In this document: in pieces, positions 1-6,620 of the stretch
Layout of the letters: each line of letters begins with the position of its first letter
Position numbering within the stretch: position 1 is the first letter of the stretch
From: Jeongeupia wiesaeckerbachi
GTDB lineage: Bacteria; Pseudomonadota; Gammaproteobacteria; Burkholderiales; Chitinibacteraceae
Length of the DNA stretch: 64,000 nucleotides
Direction of reading: 5' to 3'
NCBI RefSeq assembly: GCF_050916355.1
Contig: NZ_CP136946.1
Location: 1,488,001 to 1,552,000 of the forward strand
Translations under genes and position numbers: made by a program
Notes under the pieces: model-generated
Told to the model about the DNA's origin: nothing
The model's database searches: none
What the model saw: only the letters and a program-made list of their open reading frames with translations

Positions 1-61
1 CGGCCTGCAGCGGAATGACAAGCCCGATTGCTGTCGCCAGCAGGAAATACACCAGTTGCAT
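1..61 (-). CDS. DMT-family (YdcZ-like) transporter, N-terminal fragment
   Basis: Only the first 20 codons lie in the window. They encode a hydrophobic helix beginning MQLVYFLLATAIGLVIPLQA, which resembles the first membrane segment of YdcZ/DUF606 drug-metabolite transporters. The ATG is preceded on the minus strand by a strong AGGAGG ribosome binding site six bases upstream, so the start is convincing. The family is a guess from one helix; any inner-membrane protein is possible. Confidence 0.6.
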   Translation of the reverse strand, partial: MQLVYFLLATAIGLVIPLQA

Positions 62-165
62 GATGACCCTCCTTTCCCATACTTTAATGTGCACGCCGCA
101 ATGCGGGCGCCAATGATGTTTATCCGCTCAGTATGGTTTGGGCCATTTCGATCAGGAGGGCAACA

Positions 166-495
166 ATGTCGGGAAAATATGAACTCAAACTGGCCAAGGA
201 CGGCCAGCACATGTTCAATCTCAAGGCCGCCAACGGCCAGGTGATTCTGACCAGCGAGCTGTACCGGTCCAAGGCTGCGGCCGAGAACGGTATCGAATCG
301 GTCAGGACCAACTCGCCGCTGGAAGAGCGCTACGAGCGCCGCGAGAACAAGAACGGCGAGCCGTACTTCATCCTCAAGGCCGCCAACCACCAGGAAATCG
401 GCCGCAGCGAGTACTACAGCAGCAAGGCGGCGCTGGAGAACGGCATCGAGTCGGTGAAGAAGAACGGCCCGGATTCGCCGGTCGTCGAAGCCTGA
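166..495 (+). CDS. YegP-like protein, two DUF1508 repeats
   Basis: A 109-residue protein made of two tandem copies of the DUF1508 unit. Each copy has the pattern F-x-L-K-A-A-N-x-Q followed by S-x-Y-x-S-K-A-A and ENGIESV (about residues 5-48 and 56-99). Length and layout match E. coli YegP, a small protein of unknown function. The ATG at 166 is chosen because AGGAGG sits just before it; an in-frame start at 133 has no such site. It lies divergent from the transporter start and is followed by a strong hairpin shared with the convergent DUF3291 gene. I infer nothing on function. Confidence 0.85.
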   Translation: MSGKYELKLAKDGQHMFNLKAANGQVILTSELYRSKAAAENGIESVRTNSPLEERYERRENKNGEPYFILKAANHQEIGRSEYYSSKAALENGIESVKKNGPDSPVVEA

Positions 496-515
496 TCGGG
501 ACGTCCGCCCCAGTA

Positions 516-540
516 AAAAGCGCCGCATTGCGGCGCTTTT
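516..540. terminator. Bidirectional intrinsic terminator
   Basis: Perfect 11-bp stem with a 3-base loop, A-tract on one side and T-tract on the other (AAAAGCGCCGC / GCGGCGCTTTT). It lies between the convergent YegP-like and DUF3291 genes and can serve both. Confidence 0.85.
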
Positions 541-543
541 GTT

Positions 544-1026
544 TTACGGCTGGGCGTCTGCCGCGATTGCGGTATCGACGGCATCCGGCGGCGGACAGGG
601 ATCGCGGAAGCTGAACGCATGCGGCGTCGGTCCGTGACGCTGCAGCCGGCCCAGGCGCTCGGCGGCCTCGGCCGGCGTCGGCCGGTGGCCGTGCGGCACC
701 CACCACAACACCATATGCGCCTCGGTCGGCTTGGCGAACCAGTCGCGCCGGCGGCGGAAGATCTGGGCGTGGTCGCTGCGGTAGGTGTAGTCGTGCAGCG
801 CGTCGACGCTGTCCCACACCGACATATTGACGAGGACGTCGTCGCCGAAAGGCCGGAGCGCCGTCGCGTCGCCGGCTTCATCCTGCAGCCGCCAGACGAA
901 TCCCGGCGCGGCTTCGGCCAGCGCGTTGATCCGGTCGAGTTCGCTGACGAAACCGGCGAGCTGCGGCGAATCGAGCGGTGCCAGCAGCGTGGCGATATTG
1001 AGTTGGGCAAGCTGGTACGTCGGCAC
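544..1026 (-). CDS. DUF3291 domain protein
   Basis: A 160-residue protein with the DUF3291 pattern: YQLAQLNIATL at the N-terminus, VNMSVWDSVDALHDYTY in the centre, and a tryptophan-rich VLWWVPHGHRPT segment near residue 120. The family is related to dimeric alpha/beta-barrel monooxygenases, but its biochemical role is not established. The GTG start at 1026 has an AGGAGG site four bases upstream; the open frame continues far upstream only because it runs antisense through the next gene. It follows the VOC gene by 50 bases in the same direction, so the two are probably one transcript. Confidence 0.8.
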   Translation of the reverse strand: MPTYQLAQLNIATLLAPLDSPQLAGFVSELDRINALAEAAPGFVWRLQDEAGDATALRPFGDDVLVNMSVWDSVDALHDYTYRSDHAQIFRRRRDWFAKPTEAHMVLWWVPHGHRPTPAEAAERLGRLQRHGPTPHAFSFRDPCPPPDAVDTAIAADAQP

Positions 1027-1076
1027 TGCGCCTCCTGTTTCGTTACGAGTCAGACTTGCGAAATTGCGGTGAAATA

Positions 1077-1550
1077 CTAACCGCCGCTGCGGGCCGCCTG
1101 CAATGTCGCGATATCGATCTTGGTCATCGTCATCAGCGCCTGCATGGCCCGGCCGGCCGCGGCCTGATCGTCGCCACCGAGCAGCGTGGCGATGTCCTGC
1201 GGCACGACCTGCCAGGTGACGCCGAAGCGGTCGGTGAGCCAGCCGCATTGCTGGACCAGGCCGCCCGCGCCGAGCGCATCCCAGTAGCGGTCGATGTCGG
1301 CCTGATCCTTGCAGTGGACGACGAAGGAGGTCGCCGGCGAGAAGGCGTACTGCGGGCCGCCGTTGAGCGCGGTGAAAGGCTGGCCGTCGAGCTCGAAACC
1401 GACCGTCAGCGCCGTGCCCGCCGGAAACGGCATACCGTCGCCGTAGCGCAGGGTGTCGGTGATGCGCGAGTTCGGGAACACCGATACATAGAACGTGGCC
1501 GCCACCTCGGCATTGCCGTTGAACCACAGGAAGGGGGTGATGGTGTGCAT
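1077..1550 (-). CDS. VOC superfamily protein (PhnB / 3-demethylubiquinone methyltransferase-like)
   Basis: A 157-residue single-domain protein of the PhnB-like VOC group. It begins ITPFLWFNGNAEVAATFYVS, followed by an FPNSRI strand, an FTALNGGP segment and a C-terminal TDRFGVTWQVVP motif. Such proteins are compact metal-binding folds, often misnamed 3-demethylubiquinone 3-methyltransferase; their usual substrate is unknown. The ATG has AGGAG eight bases upstream. It is first in a two-gene unit with the DUF3291 gene. Confidence 0.85.
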   Translation of the reverse strand: MHTITPFLWFNGNAEVAATFYVSVFPNSRITDTLRYGDGMPFPAGTALTVGFELDGQPFTALNGGPQYAFSPATSFVVHCKDQADIDRYWDALGAGGLVQQCGWLTDRFGVTWQVVPQDIATLLGGDDQAAAGRAMQALMTMTKIDIATLQAARSGG

Positions 1551-1805
1551 CGTGCGTCTCCTGTTCGGGACCGCGCCTGGCGCGCGTTACCCGGCTTAGC
1601 GCATAAACAACGGCTTACCCGCGCGTGCCGACCGGTGGCCGGAATGGCGCGGCAAGCACCTTCGAGGTGTCGGTTACCGGCATTGAAATGCATTCGTCAC
1701 CGTTGTGTCGTCGGCCTGTCATTTGCGCTTGGTCGAATACGTGCTTTCACCAATATCTGCGTTTAACGGCCCTTGCCGAAAAGCAGAAATCAATGGAGTG
1801 AGTCC

Positions 1806-3158
1806 GTGCACTACAAACATCTTGCCCTGGCGCTGAGCCTTGCCGTTCCCGCTGCCTTTGCCGCAACCTCGCGCCCGTCCTTCGTCACCACCGAGATCTA
1901 CAACTACAACCATCCGTACGCGGCGCAGGCCAGCAACGAACTGGCGACCAAGATGAGCAAGATGAACGGCAGCGCGTTCTACTTCTATCGCGGCACCAAT
2001 CACCTGTTCTTCAAGGACACGACGACGCTGCCGGCCTCAAGCTACACCAACGGCAATACCGCCTTCACCTGGCTCGGCGGCGATACCCATCTGGCCAATG
2101 TCGGCGCGCAGCGCGACAGCGGCGGCAAGTCGGTGTTCAGCGTCAACGATTTCGACGAGGGCTATCTGGGCCAGTACGTCTGGGATCTACGGCGGATGGC
2201 GACCAGCATCGTGCTGGTCGGGCGCGAGAACGGCATCTCGGACAGCAGTATCACCACGGCGATCAATACCTTTGTCGGCGCTTACGTCGACAAGCTGGCG
2301 GCCTTCAATGGCAACGACGACGAGAAGACCTTCCAGCTGGCCAGCGGCGGTACCAGCGGCTATGTGAAGACCAATATCGACGACGCCAACGGCAATACCC
2401 GCGCCGACCTGCTGGCCAAGTACACCAGCGTCTCGGGCAGCACGCGCAAGTTCCAGAACAAATCCGACCTGGTCACGGTGAACAGCGGCACGTACAGCAT
2501 GATCGCCGGGGCGATGAGTGCCTATATCGCGTCGATTTCGCCGGCCAAGCAGTACGCGGCCAGCTACTACACGGTGAAGGACATCCATCAGAAGCTCGGC
2601 TCGGGCACCGGCAGCCTCGGCCGGCTGCGTTACTACATCCTGATCGAAGGCCCGAGCACCTCGACCAGCGACGACGTGATCCTCGAAGTGAAACAGGAAG
2701 CGAGCAGCGCCGTCGCCACGGTGCTGCCGGGCCAGTTGCCGTCGTCGGCGTACGCCGGCAACGAGGGCAACCGCGTCGCGCGCACCGCCAAGGCGCAGGT
2801 GCTCAACGCCGACGTGCTGGTCGGAGCGACGACGATCAACGGCCAGCCTTACTTCATCCGCGAGAAGTCGCCGTTCCAGGAGGACTTCGACACCACGCAG
2901 CTGTCGTCGAGCAGCAAGCTGAACACGGCGATGACGTATGTCGGCCAGGCGCTGGCGAGCGCGCATGCGCTGGCCGACAAGGACTACGACAATACCGTCG
3001 TCCCGTACGGCATCGACGCCGAAATCAGCAGCGCCGTGACCAGCAAGAGCGGCCTGCAGGCCGAGATCGCCGCGTTCGCGTTCAGCTACGCCGATCAGGT
3101 CGCGCTGGACTGGGCGTCGTTCAAGTCGGCGTACAGCGCCGGTACGCCGCTGTATTGA
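1806..3158 (+). CDS. Secreted DUF2252 family protein
   Basis: A 450-residue protein with a signal peptide (about 20 residues, cleavage after AFA). The mature part carries the DUF2252 hallmarks: FYRGTNHLFF (about residue 60), GDTHLANVG (about 95), NDFDEGYLGQYVWDLRR (about 113) and a later ILEVKQEASSAV segment (about 295). The GDxHxxN plus NDFDE pair looks like the catalytic loop and metal loop of aminoglycoside-kinase-like folds, but no DUF2252 activity is known to me. GTG at 1806 is preferred because GGAG lies seven bases upstream. The gene stands alone, with a strong terminator after it. A secretion signal on this family is noteworthy. Confidence 0.82.
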   Translation: MHYKHLALALSLAVPAAFAATSRPSFVTTEIYNYNHPYAAQASNELATKMSKMNGSAFYFYRGTNHLFFKDTTTLPASSYTNGNTAFTWLGGDTHLANVGAQRDSGGKSVFSVNDFDEGYLGQYVWDLRRMATSIVLVGRENGISDSSITTAINTFVGAYVDKLAAFNGNDDEKTFQLASGGTSGYVKTNIDDANGNTRADLLAKYTSVSGSTRKFQNKSDLVTVNSGTYSMIAGAMSAYIASISPAKQYAASYYTVKDIHQKLGSGTGSLGRLRYYILIEGPSTSTSDDVILEVKQEASSAVATVLPGQLPSSAYAGNEGNRVARTAKAQVLNADVLVGATTINGQPYFIREKSPFQEDFDTTQLSSSSKLNTAMTYVGQALASAHALADKDYDNTVVPYGIDAEISSAVTSKSGLQAEIAAFAFSYADQVALDWASFKSAYSAGTPLY

Positions 3159-3190
3159 TGGGGCCCCGCCGGCCGTGCGCGGCCGGCACA

Positions 3191-3224
3191 CCAAAAGGGC
3201 GGTGCCACGGCGCCGCCCTTTTGG
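3191..3224 (+). terminator. Intrinsic terminator after the DUF2252 gene
   Basis: Perfect 12-bp stem (CCAAAAGGGCGG / CCGCCCTTTTGG) with a 10-base loop, 33 bases after the stop codon. The T-rich part is inside the stem, so it may work in both directions. Confidence 0.75.
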
Positions 3225-3303
3225 GTATCGCACGCTGCCCCGTGGCGTCGTCCAGTGTCACATTCGCCGTTTACGCTGCGTTTTTCCGCTGCAATACGTG
3301 CCG

Positions 3304-4170
3304 ATGCTGTCGATTCTGCTTTCCTCGTTCTTTGAAGTGGCGCGCCAGGGTAGCGTCACCATTGCCGCCAAGCGGCTGAATGTCAGCCAGCCGACGGTGA
3401 CCAGCCGGATCCGCCAGCTGGAAGAAGCCTACGGCGTGGCGCTGTTCCACCGGCGCGGCAGCCGGCTGGACCTGACCGAAACCGGTGCCAGCCTGTTGCC
3501 GATGACCGAAGGGCTGATGCGTCACCTCGGCGATGTGGATTTCGCGCTGCGCAATGCCGGCGATCTGCGCGTCGGCCATTTGCGCGTCGGCGTCACCGGG
3601 CCGCACTACATCCTGGCGAGCATCGATGCCTTCGGCCGGGCGAATCCGCAGCTGCGCATCACGCTCGACGTCGGCAACTCGCAGCAGATCATCGACATGC
3701 TGGTCGATCACCGGCTCGATGCTGCCGTGTCGTCGCACGCGATCGACGATGCGCGCCTGACCCGCGTGCTGCTGGCGCGTGATCCGCTACTGCTGCTGGT
3801 GCACCGCAACCACCCGCTGGCGCGCAGCAACGCGGTCACGCTCGATGCGCTGCACACGGTGCGCTTGCTGCTGCGCGAGGAAGGCTCGATGACGCGCAAG
3901 GCGACCGAGGCGGCGCTGGCCGCGGCCGGCATCGTGCCGGCGCCGGCGATGGTGATCGGCAGCCGCGAGGCGATCATCGCGGCGATCCACCGGGAAATGG
4001 GCTGCAGCCTGCTGCCGCGCTCGGAGCTGCCGCAACATCCCGAGCTGCGGGCGATCCCGTTTGCCAGCCATGCACCGCAGTTGTCCGAGTACCTGTACCA
4101 CCTGAAGGAGCGTGCCGACTCCCGGCTGCTGCAGGCCTTCCTCAAGCATGTGAGCCCCGCCGCCGACTGA
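3304..4170 (+). CDS. LysR-family transcriptional regulator
   Basis: A 288-residue LysR regulator. The winged helix-turn-helix is at residues 1-60 (FFEVARQGSVTIAAKRLNVS, then QPTVTSRIRQLEE and LFHRRGSRLDLTETG). The periplasmic-binding-protein-like effector domain runs from about residue 85 to the end. The ligand cannot be told by eye. ATG at 3304 is chosen; GTG at 3298 is an alternative, and neither has a good ribosome binding site. It lies 145 bases upstream of, and codirectional with, the lipoprotein-phospholipase cluster rather than divergent from a target, so its regulon is uncertain. Confidence 0.88.
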   Translation: MLSILLSSFFEVARQGSVTIAAKRLNVSQPTVTSRIRQLEEAYGVALFHRRGSRLDLTETGASLLPMTEGLMRHLGDVDFALRNAGDLRVGHLRVGVTGPHYILASIDAFGRANPQLRITLDVGNSQQIIDMLVDHRLDAAVSSHAIDDARLTRVLLARDPLLLLVHRNHPLARSNAVTLDALHTVRLLLREEGSMTRKATEAALAAAGIVPAPAMVIGSREAIIAAIHREMGCSLLPRSELPQHPELRAIPFASHAPQLSEYLYHLKERADSRLLQAFLKHVSPAAD

Positions 4171-4315
4171 GCCCAAGCTTTGCCAATACCGGCATCAGCC
4201 CGTTTTGGGCGATGGCAATGAGGCTGACGTGCTGCCTCCCTAAGCTGGGCGCAAGCGGAGTCATTCGATTCCATCACTTGCGAACCGGCCTGCGGGCGCA
4301 TTGAGGGACCAGCAC

Positions 4316-6349
4316 ATGTTGTGGAAGAAACGGATTCGGGCGGGGGGCGCGCTGGCGCTGATTGTCGCGCTGGCGGCATGCGGCGGTGGCGACGACAGCC
4401 AGAACGCCGGTGCACCGGAACTCGGCGCCCGACCGACGCCGACGCCCGCGCCGACGGTGACGGCGAGGAAAGTGTTGCTGGTCGAGCTCGACGGGCTGAG
4501 CTATCCGAAGCTGAAAGAAGGCATCGCGCAGGGGCAACTGCCCAATCTGGCCAGGCTCAAGGCGCGGCCGGCCTACAGCGGTGGCGTGATCGGCACGCAA
4601 ACGCAGCAGCCGACCCTCGATGCCCCGGGCTGGAGCACCGTACTGAGCGGCACCTGGGCCAACCGCCATCAGGTTCGTTCGGACGCGCCGGGGCAGGCGA
4701 TGCAGGCCGACAGCGTCTTCAAGCTGCTCAAGGACAGCCGCAGCGCGAAGACGGCCGGCGTGGTCGGGTCGTCGGCGCTGGCGCAGCTGCTGGCACGCGA
4801 GCAGAACGCCGGCCGGCTGGACAGCCTGACCGACTGTGCCAATGTCGATAGCTGCGTCGCCGATGGCGCCAGCGCCAGGATCCAGAGCGGCTACGACCTG
4901 GTTTACGCGCAATTCCACTCGGCTGCCGACGTGGCCGCCACCAGCGGCTTCCATCAAGGTTATCGCAACGTCCTCGCCAGCCTGGACGCGGCGCTGGGGC
5001 GTTTGCAAACGGCGACGGCACAGCGTGCGGCGGCCAATCCGGGCGAGGACTGGCTGATCATCGTCACCGCCGCGCACGGGCTGGCCAAGACCGGCAGCAG
5101 CGACGGCTTGCCGGTGCTCGACAACGCGCTGACCTTTATCGCGCTCGACCGTGACGGCAATGCGCTGCTCGGCAGCGATGACGCGGTGCCGGACAGTTTC
5201 GACGCGCTCTATACGCATGCCAGCCTCGCCGACATCACCCCGACGGTGCTGGCGTTTGCCGGCAAGCAGCCAGCCATTGCCGGCCACGCGATCGACGGTG
5301 CGCCGCTGATCGGCGATCCGGCGGTGGCGCAGTTGCGCAGCAAGGCCGGTAGCGAGCATGCCAGCGTGCAACTGAGCTGGCGCGGCTTCACCGATGCCAG
5401 TCGCAGCACCGAGATCTGGCGTGACGGCCGGAAGCTGCAGACGCTGGCGGGCGACGCGACGACCTTCACCGACAGCAGCATCGCGCCGGCGGCGTCGGGG
5501 CTGTACCGCTTCAACTACACGGTGGTGGCGAACGGGATTCCCGTTTCCATCATCGCCCAGCTCGATTACGTCAAGCCGGTGGTGCTCGAAGCGTCGCTGA
5601 CCAATGGGCTGCTGTACTTCTACGGTTTCGACGGCAATACGGTGAGCGACGCCAGAGGCGGCTCCAGCCTGAACGCCTGGCCCGCCGGCGTCGACGGCGG
5701 CACGCCGGTTGCCGACGGCTTTGGCGGCAAGGCGCTGCAGGTCGACGGCGCGGTGACCGACGCCAACGGCTTCGCCGGCTACAAGCTGGTACAGAACGGC
5801 GCCGATGTCGCCGGCCTGCCGCAGTTCACCATCGGTTTCTGGCTGCGCACCGATTGCGTCATGGGCACCGGCAACGGCGCGTCGATTCTGGCCAACAAGA
5901 ACTACGACAGCGGCGCCAACGCCGGCATCGCGCTGGGGATGTTCTCGGGTTGCGAGGTGCGATTCAACCTCGGCAGCGGCGGCGTGCGCGATGAAATCGG
6001 CGGCTCGCGCTTCAGCGCGAACCAGTGGGCGTATCTGGCGCTGAGCGTCGATGCCGCCAACAGGAAGATGAGTGCCTATCTGTTCGACCCGGTGCTCGGC
6101 GAGCAGAAGACCGAGAACAAGGCCATCAGCAATACCGACGTCAGCAAGCTCAAGGGTCTTGGCGTGTTTGGCCTGAACGAGGACGGCACCGGCCAGTACT
6201 ACAAGCGCAACTGCGGCAGCACGAGCTGTGCCACGCCGCGCGGCAAGATGGCGTTCAACGACCTTGCGGTCTGGTCGCGCACGCTGACGCTGACCGAGTT
6301 GCGCTCGATCTATGCCTCGAACCGCTCTCTGACCACGCTCAACCCCTAA
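4316..6349 (+). CDS. LamG lipoprotein with a degenerate alkaline-phosphatase-like domain
   Basis: A 677-residue lipoprotein: positively charged start, hydrophobic segment and lipobox LAAC followed by GGGDD, then a Pro-Thr linker. Residues about 50-330 have the type I phosphodiesterase / alkaline phosphatase fold pattern (VLLVELDG, LDAPGWSTVLSGTWANRH, GEDWLIIVT, DITPTVLAFAG). Residues about 345-420 look like a beta-sandwich, and about 430-670 form a LamG/concanavalin-like domain. Within the phosphatase part the usual nucleophile position is Asp (TLDAPGW). The metal motif D-x-x-D-H-x-x-H is replaced by FHSAADVAATSGF, and the T-D-H-G motif reads TAAHG, so catalysis is doubtful. GAGGGA lies eight bases before the ATG. 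It is first in a likely operon with the two genes downstream. Confidence 0.8.
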   Translation: MLWKKRIRAGGALALIVALAACGGGDDSQNAGAPELGARPTPTPAPTVTARKVLLVELDGLSYPKLKEGIAQGQLPNLARLKARPAYSGGVIGTQTQQPTLDAPGWSTVLSGTWANRHQVRSDAPGQAMQADSVFKLLKDSRSAKTAGVVGSSALAQLLAREQNAGRLDSLTDCANVDSCVADGASARIQSGYDLVYAQFHSAADVAATSGFHQGYRNVLASLDAALGRLQTATAQRAAANPGEDWLIIVTAAHGLAKTGSSDGLPVLDNALTFIALDRDGNALLGSDDAVPDSFDALYTHASLADITPTVLAFAGKQPAIAGHAIDGAPLIGDPAVAQLRSKAGSEHASVQLSWRGFTDASRSTEIWRDGRKLQTLAGDATTFTDSSIAPAASGLYRFNYTVVANGIPVSIIAQLDYVKPVVLEASLTNGLLYFYGFDGNTVSDARGGSSLNAWPAGVDGGTPVADGFGGKALQVDGAVTDANGFAGYKLVQNGADVAGLPQFTIGFWLRTDCVMGTGNGASILANKNYDSGANAGIALGMFSGCEVRFNLGSGGVRDEIGGSRFSANQWAYLALSVDAANRKMSAYLFDPVLGEQKTENKAISNTDVSKLKGLGVFGLNEDGTGQYYKRNCGSTSCATPRGKMAFNDLAVWSRTLTLTELRSIYASNRSLTTLNP

Positions 6350-6361
6350 GGACCCACGCCG

Positions 6362-6568
6362 ATGAAACCGACGAATTCCCTGACGAAAACGGCCGGACTG
6401 GTGGCCACCACGCTGCTGAGCCTGTCGCTGGCTGCCTGCGGTGGCGACGACGGCGACAGCGGTGCGACGACGCCGGCGCCGTCACCCGCACCGACGGCGG
6501 TGCCGATTCCGACTCCGACGCCGGTGACGCCGGATGCATCGCAGCCGCAGAAGCACTGCGCTCCCTGA
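6362..6568 (+). CDS. Small Pro-rich lipoprotein
   Basis: A 68-residue protein with a lysine-containing start, a hydrophobic stretch and a lipobox SLAACGG at residue 26. A short acidic patch and an alternating Pro/Thr/Ala tail (PAPSPAPTAVPIPTPTP) follow, ending KHCAP. There is no folded domain. It begins 12 bases after the LamG lipoprotein, with AAGGA upstream. Its N-terminal design closely repeats the lipobox and linker of that neighbour, so it may be a remnant of a larger duplicated lipoprotein or a genuine small surface protein. The second Cys near the C-terminus is odd. Confidence 0.65.
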   Translation: MKPTNSLTKTAGLVATTLLSLSLAACGGDDGDSGATTPAPSPAPTAVPIPTPTPVTPDASQPQKHCAP

Positions 6569-6575
6569 CCTTGCC

Positions 6576-6596
6576 GGGCAGGCTTCCGGCCTGCCC
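6576..6596. other. Intercistronic hairpin
   Basis: GGGCAGGC / GCCTGCCC stem with a 5-base loop between the small lipoprotein stop and the phospholipase start. There is no T-tract, so it is more likely an mRNA processing or stability element than a terminator. Confidence 0.5.
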
Positions 6597-6620
6597 GCCC
6601 GCCACCCTTCAAAGCAGATC

